64,000 nt of DNA, from the NCBI GenBank assembly GCA_046347015.1, contig JAXMHA010000001.1:209014-273013 (forward strand). The letters are read 5' to 3'. The notes under the pieces were generated by a model. The model was not told the DNA's origin. It saw nothing but the letters and a program-made list of their open reading frames with translations, and ran no database searches. Made by a program: the position numbers and the translations under genes. Source of the DNA: Dokdonella_A sp046347015 (lineage in GTDB: Bacteria > Pseudomonadota > Gammaproteobacteria > Xanthomonadales > Rhodanobacteraceae). Below, piece after piece: positions 17,037 to 26,630 of the stretch (positions are counted from its first letter, which is position 1; the number at the start of each line of letters is the position of its first letter).

Positions 17037-19910
17037 TCAGTCCGCGATCGCGGTGAAGTCGAACCCGAGTTCGCGCGCAATCTCGGCGACCGCCTGCGCG
17101 CTTGCTGCCGTTGCCGCGTCGCGCACGACGACCCGCGGCCGGCCATCGAGCGTGCACGCGAGCGCCCGCGCGAGCAAGTGCGCGTGCGCTTCCGCGAGCC
17201 GTCCGTGCTGCCCGGGGTCGAGCAGGCCGCAAGCTGACGCGATGCGGATCAGCCCGCCATCGTTGGTGCTGCCGCAGAGACCCGGATGATCCGCTGCATG
17301 CAGCAGGACGAGCCCCTGCAGCAGGAAGCCGATGTCGACGAGGCCGCCAAGCCCTTGCTTGAGGTCGATGCGCCCCGCGTCCGACCGGTCGCGCTCGCGG
17401 CGCCAGCGCGAACGCATCGACACGAGATCGGCGACGACGGTGGCCTGCTCGCGCGGGCGCATCAGCAACCCGCTCCGCACCTTCGCGAATGCGCGGCAGA
17501 CGGCCGGGTCGCCGGCAATCGCGCGCGCCCGTACCAGCGCTTGTTGCTCCCACGTCCACGCGCGCTCGCGCTGGTAGCCGGCGTACGCTTCGAGGCTCGT
17601 CACCAGCAGCCCCTTGCTGCCGTCAGGGCGCAGGCGCACGTCGACTTCGTACAGGGGGCCCGAGCGCGTCCGGCTTTCGAGGAGGTGCACGACCCGCTGC
17701 GCAAGCCGCGCGTAGTAGCGCGCCGGATCCAGCGGCCGCTCGCCGGACGATTCCGCGTCCGCAGGCGTGCCGTCGTGCACGAACACGAGGTCGAGGTCGG
17801 AATCGAATCCGAGGGCCTCGCCGCCGAAGCTGCCGTAGCCGATGACGGCGAATCCGTCGAGTGCGGATGCCCGGCCCGGGAACACCCCATGCACGGCCGC
17901 GAGATCACGCGCCGCCGTCGCGAGCACGGTGGCGAGCGCGGCTTCGGCCACACCCGTCAACGCACGCGTCGCGGCGACGGCGTCGATGTGGCCACCCAGC
18001 ACGGCGAGGCCAATCCGGAAGCGCGCCGATTGGCGTTCCTCCTGCACGGTCTCCAGCACGATGCCGGTGTCGACTGCGGGGTCGGCGCCGAGCCGACGGT
18101 CGATTTCGCCCGTGACGGCACCCCGGTCCGGGATGTCCACGACGTCGCGGTCATCGAACAGGTCGTCGAGCAGCAAGGGATGCGCAACCACGCGTTCGGC
18201 AAGGAACGCGCTGGCGGCGAACACGTCGGCCACGCGGGCCAGTGCCGCCGGCCGCTCGTCGAGCAGCGCGAGATACGCCGAGCGTCGTGCGATCGCCTGC
18301 ACCAGCTGCAGCATCCGTTCGAGGCATGTCATCGGCTCGCTCTGCCGTGCGGCCACGGCGAGGAGGCGCGGCATCACGCGATCGAACCGCCCGCGCGCGC
18401 GGGCCGAGAATGTCCGCACGCCCGCGCTGTCCAACACCTTCGAAAGTGCATTGGCCGCGGCGGCGCCGTCGGCGAACCCCCCCTTCGCGAGCGCTTCCGC
18501 ATCGATGGTTCCGGCATTGGCCTGCTGCCAGAGCAAGGTCCAGTCGACTTCGCTGTGCGATTCGGCGCGTGGGGATTCCGGGGCCAGCGCCGCCGCGTAC
18601 TCCTCGGCCACGACGCCGCGATATCGCGCAATGTCGGCCTCCAGTGCATCGACGCCGGGATAATCGAGCGCCCAGGCAATCCGTTCGCGCGCGGACAGGT
18701 CGGCCGGCAACTCGTGCGTCTGCGCGTCGGCGAACATCTGCACGCGGTTCTCGACGCGGCGCAGGAAGCGGTAGCTCTCGCGCAGCCGGCGCGCACTCGC
18801 CGCGGCGATGATCCCGCGCTGCTCGCTCGCGGCCAGCGCCGCCAGCAATCCGGACGCCCGCAGGGTCGGTTCGCGCCCGCCGCGGATCATCTGCGCGAGC
18901 TGCACGACGAACTCGATCTCGCGGATGCCACCGGGGCCGAGCTTCAGATTTCCAGCGAGGTCTTGCCGGGCGACCTCGGCATCGATCAGCGCCTTCATTT
19001 CGCGCAGGCCGGCGAACGCGGTGTAGTCGAGGTAGCGCCGGTAGACGAACGGCCGCAGCAGTTCCAGCAGGCGTGCGCCGGCCACGCGGTCACCGGCAAC
19101 CGGGCGTGCCTTGATCCATGCGTAGCGTTCCCAGTCGCGGCCTTCGCGCTGGTAGTACTGTTCCATCGCCGCGAACGACAGCGCGATGCGGCCGGCATTG
19201 CCGTATGGCCGCAAGCGCAGGTCGACGCGAAACACGTAACCGTCCGCGTCGCGGTCGGCCAGCAGCGCTACCAGCGCGCGGCCGATTCGCGCGAAATACT
19301 CTTCGGCCGCCAGCGGACGCGCACCATCGCTGTCGCCGGGTCCGGCATACGCGAACGCAAGGTCGACATCGGACGAGAAATTCAGCTCGTCGCCGCCGAG
19401 CTTGCCGAAGCCGAGCACGACCAGCCGCTGCGGCTGGCCGGAAGCATCCCGCACGATGCCGTGGCGCGCTGCGACTTCACGCTCGGCGCCGGCCAGCGCC
19501 ATGTCGATCGCGACTCGCGCCAGCATCGAGCTTCCGAGCAGTGTCGTTTCGACGTCGTCGAGACCGTTGACGTCGCGCCAGATCAGGCGCAGCGCCTCGC
19601 GTTCGCGGAACCGGCGCAACGCGGTACGGAGTTCGGCCGGCGAGGTTGTGGCGCGCAGCGTACCGGCACGCGCATCGGCATGCCGTGGGTCCCCCATCAA
19701 CTGCACCAGTTCCTGACCCAGCAGCTCCGGCGTGCGCAGGAAGCTCGCGTACGCGAAGTCGCTGGCGAGCAGCACCCGCGCGAGGTGCGTGTCGACGCCG
19801 GCATCGTCGTGGAACGGCACGCCGGCCGCGCGGCACGCACGTTCGAGCCGGGTCAGGCGCGCATCGAGTTCCGCCGCGAGCACTCGCGGCAATGTCACCG
19901 GCGAAGGCAT
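17037..19910 (-). CDS. glnE: Bifunctional glutamine synthetase adenylyltransferase/deadenylase
   Basis: A 957-residue GlnE, which adenylylates and de-adenylylates glutamine synthetase to tune nitrogen assimilation. Both nucleotidyltransferase domains are present: an N-terminal deadenylase with GFGKLGGDELNFSSDVDL (about 165-182), and a C-terminal adenylylase with GYGSFGGEALGFDSDLDL (about 690-707). Each ends in the D-x-D metal pair. The glnD-like helical linker and the C-terminal LKQGLGGLVDIGFLLQGL (RNA-pol-like fold boundary) are intact. I set the start at ATG 19910 (MPSPVTLP), since upstream sequence is not GlnE-like. A CAGAAT hexamer ends 6 nt before this ATG. Confidence 0.95.
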   Translation of the reverse strand: MPSPVTLPRVLAAELDARLTRLERACRAAGVPFHDDAGVDTHLARVLLASDFAYASFLRTPELLGQELVQLMGDPRHADARAGTLRATTSPAELRTALRRFREREALRLIWRDVNGLDDVETTLLGSSMLARVAIDMALAGAEREVAARHGIVRDASGQPQRLVVLGFGKLGGDELNFSSDVDLAFAYAGPGDSDGARPLAAEEYFARIGRALVALLADRDADGYVFRVDLRLRPYGNAGRIALSFAAMEQYYQREGRDWERYAWIKARPVAGDRVAGARLLELLRPFVYRRYLDYTAFAGLREMKALIDAEVARQDLAGNLKLGPGGIREIEFVVQLAQMIRGGREPTLRASGLLAALAASEQRGIIAAASARRLRESYRFLRRVENRVQMFADAQTHELPADLSARERIAWALDYPGVDALEADIARYRGVVAEEYAAALAPESPRAESHSEVDWTLLWQQANAGTIDAEALAKGGFADGAAAANALSKVLDSAGVRTFSARARGRFDRVMPRLLAVAARQSEPMTCLERMLQLVQAIARRSAYLALLDERPAALARVADVFAASAFLAERVVAHPLLLDDLFDDRDVVDIPDRGAVTGEIDRRLGADPAVDTGIVLETVQEERQSARFRIGLAVLGGHIDAVAATRALTGVAEAALATVLATAARDLAAVHGVFPGRASALDGFAVIGYGSFGGEALGFDSDLDLVFVHDGTPADAESSGERPLDPARYYARLAQRVVHLLESRTRSGPLYEVDVRLRPDGSKGLLVTSLEAYAGYQRERAWTWEQQALVRARAIAGDPAVCRAFAKVRSGLLMRPREQATVVADLVSMRSRWRRERDRSDAGRIDLKQGLGGLVDIGFLLQGLVLLHAADHPGLCGSTNDGGLIRIASACGLLDPGQHGRLAEAHAHLLARALACTLDGRPRVVVRDAATAASAQAVAEIARELGFDFTAIAD

Positions 19911-19986
19911 GCGCGGATTCTGGCAGGCGGGAGACGGCGGAAGCCAGCAAGGACCGGGTTTGGCCCGGCCCCCAGTCGGCCCGGCG

Positions 19987-21159
19987 TCAGTGCTTCTTCC
20001 ACAACCCCCGCGGATCGAGCATGAGGCATGCCGGCAGTGACAGCAGCGCCGCGGCGTTGAGCAGCACGAACGTGCCGGCGGTCGGCAGCAACGGTATCCG
20101 CGCAACCTGACGCGGTGCGGCGAGTGCGATTGCCGCCGCGACGTATCCGGCGAGTTGCAACACGAACAGGGTGCGGTAGAACGCGCCCGGTGCATGTGCC
20201 GAAGCGACCAGCGCGGCGATCAGCGCCCACGGCACGATGAGCCGCGCGAGCTTGTGCGACACGAACGCGAACCACACCGGATTGTCGCGCCACGACAGCA
20301 ACCTGGGCAGCCGCGCCATCAGTTGCCAGTTGCCGGCGAGCGTGCGCAGCTTGCGCCGGAACTCCTCGCCCTCGTCACCGCTCGCGACGTCGATCGCGAT
20401 TGCGTTGCGCACCATCCACACGCGCTTGCCGGCGAACACCGCGGCGAGCGGCAGGAACATGTCGTCGAGGATCGTCCCGTCCGGCGGCACGACGATGAGT
20501 TCGCGGCGCATCGCATGGATCGCGCCGCTGACGCCGTGCAGCCAGCCGAGCCGCGCTTCGCCTTCGCGCAGCGCCTTTTCCATCCGCCAGTAGAGCCCGA
20601 TGTCGGCCGGCCGCGCGCCGGCATCGGTGCTGGTGCGGATCTCGAGTTCGCCGCTGACCGCGCCGACGGCCGGATCGGCCAACGGTTCGACGAGGCGGCG
20701 CAAGGCATACGGCGCGAACCGCTGGCGCGCATCGGTGAACGCGACGATTGGCGTCGTGACCCGCGCCAGCGCCGCCGCCAACGCCGCCGCCTTGCCACGA
20801 TTGTCCGCCAGCGCCAGCACGTCGACGCGCGGATCGCCGACGGCGTTCGCCGCGGCCACGGTGCTGTCGGTGCTGCCGTCGCTCGCGACGACGACGCGCA
20901 GGCAGTCGGCGGGATAGTCCTGCGCCAGCACGTCGCGAACGCGATCGGCAATGCGCGCGCCCTCGTTGTACGCAGCGACGACGACGGTGACGGGCGGCGT
21001 CACGGGTGCGCTTGCCGCCTCGGTGCCCCACAGCCTTGCCTGCGCCGCAACGAGCAACGGGTAGCCGGCATACGCGTAGGCGACGAGCGCAAGCGCAAGC
21101 CAGAAGACGACGATCGCGATCACGATGCGGCGTTCACGGCGTTGGCGTGGCGCCGCCAT
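19987..21159 (-). CDS. Membrane-associated family 2 glycosyltransferase
   Basis: A 390-residue GT2 enzyme. An N-terminal transmembrane helix (about 12-34), a cytoplasmic GT-A domain (VTVVVAAYNEGARIADRV, SDGSTDST, the FTDARQRF acceptor region and DDMFLPL) and two or three C-terminal hydrophobic segments match the cellulose-synthase-like/poly-GlcNAc synthase layout. The product is unknown. Its annotated start overlaps the 3' end of the upstream beta-helix gene by 26 bp. A GTG at about 21123 would remove the overlap. Either way the two genes are almost certainly co-transcribed. Confidence 0.85.
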   Translation of the reverse strand: MAAPRQRRERRIVIAIVVFWLALALVAYAYAGYPLLVAAQARLWGTEAASAPVTPPVTVVVAAYNEGARIADRVRDVLAQDYPADCLRVVVASDGSTDSTVAAANAVGDPRVDVLALADNRGKAAALAAALARVTTPIVAFTDARQRFAPYALRRLVEPLADPAVGAVSGELEIRTSTDAGARPADIGLYWRMEKALREGEARLGWLHGVSGAIHAMRRELIVVPPDGTILDDMFLPLAAVFAGKRVWMVRNAIAIDVASGDEGEEFRRKLRTLAGNWQLMARLPRLLSWRDNPVWFAFVSHKLARLIVPWALIAALVASAHAPGAFYRTLFVLQLAGYVAAAIALAAPRQVARIPLLPTAGTFVLLNAAALLSLPACLMLDPRGLWKKH

Positions 21160-22750
21160 CGAAGCCGTCGAAGAAGATGACGTCGTCGACGGTCGCGCAG
21201 GCTTCGAACGCGCCGATGTCCGGCGACGTGCCGCAAAGGCGCGGGAAACCGGGGCCGCGCTGGTCGTAATCGCGCGCCGTCGGGTTCGAGCCGGCGTCGA
21301 GCGCCGGACTGCCGGTCGCGAGCGACAGCGTCAGCGTCGGCCCGCCATTGTTGGCCAGCGGCTGCAGCAGCGGATCGTACGCCAGCGTTTCCGGCGGCGG
21401 CGTCACCGCAGCCGAAGCCGCCATGATGAGGTCGTGCGCGCCGCCGACGCTCACCGGCACGTCGCTGGCGAGATCGTCGGTCGCGCCGCCGATGCCATCG
21501 CCGCTGTCGGCGGCGATCGTGCTGTCGAGCGTCAGTCCGGCAACGGCATAAGGTTCACCCGTGGTGACGACTGCGATGCCGCCGGCGCCGGCCGTCGCTG
21601 CGTTGAACGCAATCGTCGCGCCGGTCGCCGTCAGCGGCCGTTGCGTCGCGACGGCCCCTCCCGTCGCCGCGGCATTGCCGGCCAATGTCGAATCCGTCAG
21701 CACGAGACTGCTGCCCGGGTCGCCGTAGTTGCTGAAGACGCCCTTGAAGATGCCGCCGCCCGAGCCATCGTGGGCGCTGTTGCCGGAGATCGTCGAGGCC
21801 GCGACCGTCGCGTTGCCGCGCACGAAGATGCCGCCGCCAATGACGGCCTGCCCGGTCGGCGACGTCGCCTGATTGTCCGCGATCGTGCTGTATTCGGCGT
21901 CGAGCGCGCTGCGCACGTACAGCCCGCCGCCGGCAGCCAGGTAGTGTCGGCCGTCACCGGCTGCTTCGCTCGTCACCGAGTTCCCACTGACGATGCTGCG
22001 CGTCAACACGACATTGCCGGCGACGTAGGCACCGCCGCCATCGGCGACCGCGTCGCCGGCGGCCGAGGCCGACGACCCGCTGAGCGTGCTGTCGACGAGC
22101 GTCAGGTCGCCGCTGACATCGAGCGCGCCGCCGAACGTCAACGGGTTGCCGCCACTGGCGTGGCAATCGTCGATCACGACGCGTTCCAGTACGACGTTGC
22201 CGGAGGTGCGGATGCACGCCGCGAGCCCGGCGGTGCTGACGCCGTTGCGGATCGCGAGATCCGCGATCGTCAACGTGCCGAACCCGACCTCGAACGCGCC
22301 CGCGGACAACACCCGCCCGCCGTTGCCGTCGATCGCCAGCGCGCCGTGGCCGGGACCTTGCAGCGTCAGGTCGTAGACCGGATGGTCGCCGAGCGCGCTG
22401 ATGTCGAGTTTGCCTTGCGTCAGCGTGATCGTGCCGCAGGTGAGTCCACCGAGGTCGATCGTGTCGCCCTCGCCGGCGATCGACAGGACCTGCCGCAACG
22501 TGCCGTCGCTGCCGTCGTCGGCACAACTGGTGACCGGCAGGACCGCCCGCGGCGTCTTGCCGGACGTGTGCAGGCCCGTCACGACCGGGCGTGGCAAGAC
22601 ACGCTGGGCGAGCCGCAATGCATACTCCGAACTCGACGCCACCGCTGGCCCTGTCGCGAATGCCGGGGGACCTGCGAACAGCAGCGCGGAAGCTGCGGCC
22701 AGCGCCGTCAGGCGCGGCGCTCGCAATGCGAATGGTTGGGTCGATGGCAT
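21134..22750 (-). CDS. Exported right-handed beta-helix protein, choice-of-anchor Q type
   Basis: A 538-residue secreted protein. A signal peptide (LTALAAASALLFAGPPAFA) is followed by about 400 residues of Ser/Gly/Asn-rich parallel beta-helix rungs (repeating patterns such as STISGNSA and STIADNQA). The C-terminal domain shows PLLQPLANNGGPTLTLSL and PDIGAFE, the choice-of-anchor Q signature. The chain ends VIFFDGFDGG, resembling a short C-terminal tag seen on many exported proteins of related genera. Likely located at the cell surface or outside the cell. The neighbouring GT2 overlaps its 3' end, so a glycan link is possible but unproven. Confidence 0.85.
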   Translation of the reverse strand: MPSTQPFALRAPRLTALAAASALLFAGPPAFATGPAVASSSEYALRLAQRVLPRPVVTGLHTSGKTPRAVLPVTSCADDGSDGTLRQVLSIAGEGDTIDLGGLTCGTITLTQGKLDISALGDHPVYDLTLQGPGHGALAIDGNGGRVLSAGAFEVGFGTLTIADLAIRNGVSTAGLAACIRTSGNVVLERVVIDDCHASGGNPLTFGGALDVSGDLTLVDSTLSGSSASAAGDAVADGGGAYVAGNVVLTRSIVSGNSVTSEAAGDGRHYLAAGGGLYVRSALDAEYSTIADNQATSPTGQAVIGGGIFVRGNATVAASTISGNSAHDGSGGGIFKGVFSNYGDPGSSLVLTDSTLAGNAAATGGAVATQRPLTATGATIAFNAATAGAGGIAVVTTGEPYAVAGLTLDSTIAADSGDGIGGATDDLASDVPVSVGGAHDLIMAASAAVTPPPETLAYDPLLQPLANNGGPTLTLSLATGSPALDAGSNPTARDYDQRGPGFPRLCGTSPDIGAFEACATVDDVIFFDGFDGGATPTP

Positions 22751-22946
22751 CGGGCCCCAGGCTCAGCGGTCGATCAATCGCCGTGCACGTTACCGCAAAG
22801 CCCGGGGATGATGCGATGCCGAAGCCGGGGACGTGGCGAAGCCCGTGCCGTCCGACCCGTCCCGGGACGAAGCGGGAGCCGATCGTGCAATGACAGGCAC
22901 CGTGGACCGGTCTTGGGTGCAGTTTCGCAACTCGAGGCGCATCGCG

Positions 22947-23903
22947 ATGTCCCGCTGGTTCACCCGCTGGCTTGCAACTTCCATCGCGGCACTGACGCTG
23001 GCGTCGTGCGCGAGCGCCGCACCGACCGTGGCGCCCGAGTTCACCGGCATCGCGCACTGGATCAACTCGCCGCCGCTGACGATGGCAAAGCTGCGCGGCA
23101 AGGTGGTGTTGATCGACTTCTGGACGTACTCGTGCATCAACTGCCTGCGCACGCTGCCGTACGTCACGCGCTGGTACGACACGTACAAGGACCAGGGCCT
23201 CGTCGTGGTCGGCGTGCACTCGCCGGAATTCGACTTCGAGAAGTCCGAGGCGAACGTCGAACGCGCGGTGCGGCACTTCGGCATCCACTACCCGGTCGCG
23301 ATGGACAACGACATGGCCACGTGGAATGCATGGGGCAACCAGTTCTGGCCCGCGGAATACCTGGTGGACCGCAACGGCAACGTCGTGCTGCACCACTACG
23401 GCGAGGGCCGCTACGCGGAGATGGAGAATGCGATCCGCAAGGAACTGGCGATGGCGCCGATGACCGCGAAAGCCGCGGCCGGGCAGGCCGGCCTCGGCGG
23501 GATCCGCTCGCCGGAAATGTACTTCGGCCTCGACCGCGTCCGGAACCTCGCCAACCTCGTTGCACTGCCGCGCCTGTCGCACCGGTACACCGCGCCATCG
23601 AGCGTGCCGCTCAACCAGTTCGCGCTGGACGGCCGATGGCGCCTGACCGGTACCTACGCCGAGGCGACCGGTGATGATGCCGGCATCCGGCTGCACTTCG
23701 ATTCCGGCAAGGTGTACATGGTCGCGTCGAGCGAAACGCCGGTCACGCTGTCGATCTCGGTCGACGGCAAGCCGCAGCCGCCCGTCACGGTGCACGACAG
23801 CCGCATGTACACGCTGTACGACGGCACGGACTACCGCCCGCACGTCATCAGGATCGACGTACCGAAGGCGGGCTTGCGCGCCTACACCTTCACGTTCGGC
23901 TGA
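22947..23903 (+). CDS. Periplasmic thioredoxin-family lipoprotein with DipZ-like C-terminal domain
   Basis: A 318-residue exported redoxin. The N-terminus carries a lipobox LASC (Cys21), so it is probably a membrane-anchored lipoprotein. The thioredoxin fold begins LRGKVVLIDFWTYSC and has the active-site pair C-I-N-C. FWPAEYLVDRNGNVV contains the cis-proline-type loop. About 140 further residues form a beta-rich domain (GRWRLTGTYAEA, VYMVASSETPVTLSI) like the extracytoplasmic end of DipZ/CcdA fusions, but without the membrane part. The start at ATG 22947 is preferred because it gives a proper signal sequence. A role in periplasmic disulfide reduction is inferred. Confidence 0.85.
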   Translation: MSRWFTRWLATSIAALTLASCASAAPTVAPEFTGIAHWINSPPLTMAKLRGKVVLIDFWTYSCINCLRTLPYVTRWYDTYKDQGLVVVGVHSPEFDFEKSEANVERAVRHFGIHYPVAMDNDMATWNAWGNQFWPAEYLVDRNGNVVLHHYGEGRYAEMENAIRKELAMAPMTAKAAAGQAGLGGIRSPEMYFGLDRVRNLANLVALPRLSHRYTAPSSVPLNQFALDGRWRLTGTYAEATGDDAGIRLHFDSGKVYMVASSETPVTLSISVDGKPQPPVTVHDSRMYTLYDGTDYRPHVIRIDVPKAGLRAYTFTFG

Positions 23904-23967
23904 GACCCTTGCGGCGTGACGATTGCGCGGGTCCAATGGCGGCACCGAATCCCGCAGCGGAGCCGCC

Positions 23968-24939
23968 ATGAGCAAGGTGCTTGCCATTGCACTGGCCGTC
24001 GGCGTGGCATCGACGCTTCCCGCGCACGGCGCTGGCACGCCGCCAAAGCCGACCATGCAACAGGTGCTCGACCGGTCGCAGCCGTCGGACTGGCGCGCGC
24101 TCGATCCGGACTCGACGCTGTACATGGACCTGCCGCAGGGTCGCGTCGTGATCGCGCTCGATCCCGCGTACGCTCCGCTGCACGTTGCCAACCTGCGCAC
24201 GCTGGCGCGGCAACACTACTGGGATGGACTCGCGATCGTGCGCGTGCAGGACGATTTCGTCACGCAATGGGGCGATCCCGCAGCCGAAGCCGATGGCAAG
24301 GCGCACGTGCGCCCGCTCGGCAACGCGAAGGCGACGCTTGCCCCCGAATTCGAGCGCGCGATTGCCGCCGACCTGCCATTCACGAAGCTGCCGGACGGTG
24401 ACGTGTATGCGCCGGAGGTCGGCTTTGGCGACGGCTTCCCGGTTGCCCGGGATCCGCAGGCCGGCAAGACCTGGCTTGCCCACTGTTACGGCATGGTCGG
24501 CGCCGGACGCGACAACTCACCCGAATCGGGGCCGGGTACCGAACTCTACGTCGTGATCGGGCAGGCACCGCGGCAACTCGACCGCAACATCGCGCTGGTC
24601 GGACGCGTCGTGCAGGGCATGGAGATCCTGTCCGCGCTGCCACGCGGCGACGGCGCGATGGGGTTTTACACGAAGGCGTCGCAGCGCACGCCGATCCTGC
24701 GCGTTCGCCTTGCGTCCGAATTGCCGCCGGCGCAGCGCATCGATTTCGAAGTCCTGCGTACCGATACACCGACCTTCGACGCACTGGTCGAATCGCGCCG
24801 CAACCGCAGTGATGCGTGGTACCTGCACAAGGCAGGCCACATCGACCTCTGCAACGTGCCGCTGCCGGTGCGCGTCGTTCCACCGCGGTCACGTGGGCAG
24901 GCACCGAAACCGGACGCGGCGAAACGGCACGGCCGCTGA
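23968..24939 (+). CDS. Secreted cyclophilin-type peptidylprolyl isomerase
   Basis: A 323-residue exported PPIase. A signal peptide ends near AHG. The cyclophilin domain shows GRVVIALDPAYAPLHVANL, DFVTQWGDP (normally xxIQGGDP), HCYGMVGAGRD (normally xGxxSMAxxG) and GRVVQGMEIL. The active-site region is more divergent than in PpiA, so activity is probable rather than certain. A C-terminal tail of about 100 residues ends in a lysine/arginine-rich stretch. GCGGAG upstream is a reasonable ribosome site for ATG 23968. It lies 64 bp behind the thioredoxin lipoprotein, suggesting a periplasmic folding pair. Confidence 0.85.
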   Translation: MSKVLAIALAVGVASTLPAHGAGTPPKPTMQQVLDRSQPSDWRALDPDSTLYMDLPQGRVVIALDPAYAPLHVANLRTLARQHYWDGLAIVRVQDDFVTQWGDPAAEADGKAHVRPLGNAKATLAPEFERAIAADLPFTKLPDGDVYAPEVGFGDGFPVARDPQAGKTWLAHCYGMVGAGRDNSPESGPGTELYVVIGQAPRQLDRNIALVGRVVQGMEILSALPRGDGAMGFYTKASQRTPILRVRLASELPPAQRIDFEVLRTDTPTFDALVESRRNRSDAWYLHKAGHIDLCNVPLPVRVVPPRSRGQAPKPDAAKRHGR

Positions 24940-25017
24940 ACGCGTGGCGCGGCGCACTGCTGGAATCCGCGGGTCCGGCAGGTACCATGCCGGCACGATC
25001 GATCAGGGAGAACGCCG

Positions 25018-25455
25018 ATGAACGCGATTGCCAAGGACACCGTCGCCACCGTGATTCCGTCGCTGCGTTACCGCAACGCGCTGGCAATGATCGACTGGCT
25101 GTGCAACGCGTTCGGCTTCGCCAAGCAGGCGGTGTACGCCGACGGCGATGTCGTGCACCACGCCCAGCTCACGTTCGGCCGCGGCATGGTCATGCTGGGT
25201 TCGGTCGACAACCGGTCCGCGTGGGGTCAGCGCATTGCGCAGCCGGATGAGATTGGCGGACGCGAGACGCAGGCCTGCTGCATCATCGTTGCCGACTGCG
25301 AGGCGCATTTCGCGCATGCCAAGGCCGCCGGCGCGGAAATCGTCGACCCGCTGGAAGCCAGGGACTACGGTGGCAGCGGCTACAGCTGCCGCGATCCGGA
25401 AGGACACCTGTGGTGGTTCGGTGATTACGATCCGTGGGCCGAGCCGCCTGCCTGA
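25018..25455 (+). CDS. VOC (glyoxalase/bleomycin resistance) family protein
   Basis: A 145-residue single-domain vicinal-oxygen-chelate protein. It has two beta-alpha-beta-beta-beta modules. The first starts VIPSLRYRNALAMIDWLCNAFGF. The second ends with YSCRDPEGHLWWFGDY, the conserved DPEGHLW element that supplies a metal-ligand glutamate/histidine region. A strong AGGGAGA Shine-Dalgarno precedes the ATG. The substrate is unknown. It resembles PhnB/glyoxalase-like proteins of unassigned function. The downstream oxygenase gene is convergent. Confidence 0.88.
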   Translation: MNAIAKDTVATVIPSLRYRNALAMIDWLCNAFGFAKQAVYADGDVVHHAQLTFGRGMVMLGSVDNRSAWGQRIAQPDEIGGRETQACCIIVADCEAHFAHAKAAGAEIVDPLEARDYGGSGYSCRDPEGHLWWFGDYDPWAEPPA

Positions 25456-25525
25456 CGGCGAGCACCCCGCCGTCACGAGGCGGGTGAATGAATCCGCGTC
25501 CGTCGAATGCCGTTCGGGCTTCGCG

Positions 25526-26629
25526 TCAACCCGCAGCGGCCGCCACGTCGTCCCAGTACGCAGCCCGCAGCAATTCGTGGAAGTGGTGCAGTCCGTTCTC
25601 GCGCAGTGGATTCAGGCGGCCGGCACGATACGAGCCCGACGCGAGCCCGCGCTGCACGGCCTCGCAGATCGCGACGTCCTGCAGTTGCACGAGGTCGCTG
25701 AAGGCGTGGTCGCGGGAGTGGCGCCGCGCGACGTCGGCCGGGTCCTCGTCGCGCGGGTAGTAGTAGTCGAACTCGACGCGGCAGCGCTGCGCGCCGAGTG
25801 GCAGCACCCGGTTGGTCTGCAGGCGGCCGGGCATCACGTTCAACATCGTGTTCGGCCAGATCATCCAGTAACGCGCTTCGCCGCTGCCGTACAACGCATC
25901 GCCGCTGTCGAGCGGGCTGTGCTGCATCGAGCTCCAGCGCGCGGTTTCGACGACGTAACTGCGGTAGTCGAGCATGCGGTTGAGTTCCGGGTGGATGTGC
26001 GGGATGTGGTAGCCCTCGAGGTAGTTGTCGACGTACGCCTTCCAGTTGCATCCGATGTCGTACGCGACGCGATCGTGGAAGCGGAAGGTCGACAGCGCGG
26101 TGTCGCCGAGCCGCGCGCCGATGCCTTCGAGGACTTCGCCGAGTGGTGGCGCTGCGGCATCGAGACACGCGAACACGAATCCCTGCCAGCCTTCCGCGCG
26201 GGCTTCGGGCAAGCGGACCGCGGTCACGTCGAATGCTTCGGCGGTCTGCATTTCGGGCGCACTCAGCAGGCGCCCGTCGAGCGCGTAGGTCCAGCCGTGG
26301 TAGCGGCAGCGCAGCCGCTTCGCGCCATGGCCGGCGCACGTCGCGAGCGGGCCGGCCCGGTGGCGGCAAACGTTGTGCAACGCGCGCAACTCCCCGTCCT
26401 CGCCGCGCACCAGCAACAGCGGGACGCCGGCGATGTCGACCGGAACGTGGTCACCCGCCTGCGCGAGTTCGTCCGCACGGGCGGCCAATTGCCAGCTCCG
26501 CGCGAACACCGCGCGCCGGTCGAGCGCCGCGCATTCCTCGTCGACGTAGAAATGCGCCGGCAACGCGGACGCACGGGCGAGGGCCTGCGCCGAAAGCGCG
26601 GCGTCCTGTCGTGCTGGCGGCCCGGCCAC
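25526..26629 (-). CDS. Rieske non-heme iron oxygenase, aromatic-ring-hydroxylating alpha subunit type
   Basis: A 367-residue Rieske oxygenase. The [2Fe-2S] Rieske motif is CRH (Cys88, His90) with CRYHGW (Cys108, His111). The catalytic mononuclear iron site is DNYLEGYHIPHIH with His208 and His213 in an SRPBCC fold. This domain pair is shared by choline monooxygenase and ring-hydroxylating dioxygenases, and the substrate cannot be named. No reductase or ferredoxin gene is adjacent. The start is taken as GTG 26629, one base after the ypfJ stop, because the upstream open frame lies wholly inside ypfJ. Confidence 0.88.
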   Translation of the reverse strand: MAGPPARQDAALSAQALARASALPAHFYVDEECAALDRRAVFARSWQLAARADELAQAGDHVPVDIAGVPLLLVRGEDGELRALHNVCRHRAGPLATCAGHGAKRLRCRYHGWTYALDGRLLSAPEMQTAEAFDVTAVRLPEARAEGWQGFVFACLDAAAPPLGEVLEGIGARLGDTALSTFRFHDRVAYDIGCNWKAYVDNYLEGYHIPHIHPELNRMLDYRSYVVETARWSSMQHSPLDSGDALYGSGEARYWMIWPNTMLNVMPGRLQTNRVLPLGAQRCRVEFDYYYPRDEDPADVARRHSRDHAFSDLVQLQDVAICEAVQRGLASGSYRAGRLNPLRENGLHHFHELLRAAYWDDVAAAAG

Positions 26630-26630
26630 G

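Noticed and set aside
17286..20024. A 912-codon open frame antisense to glnE
   Set aside because: Same shadow effect; glnE motifs on the minus strand are complete.
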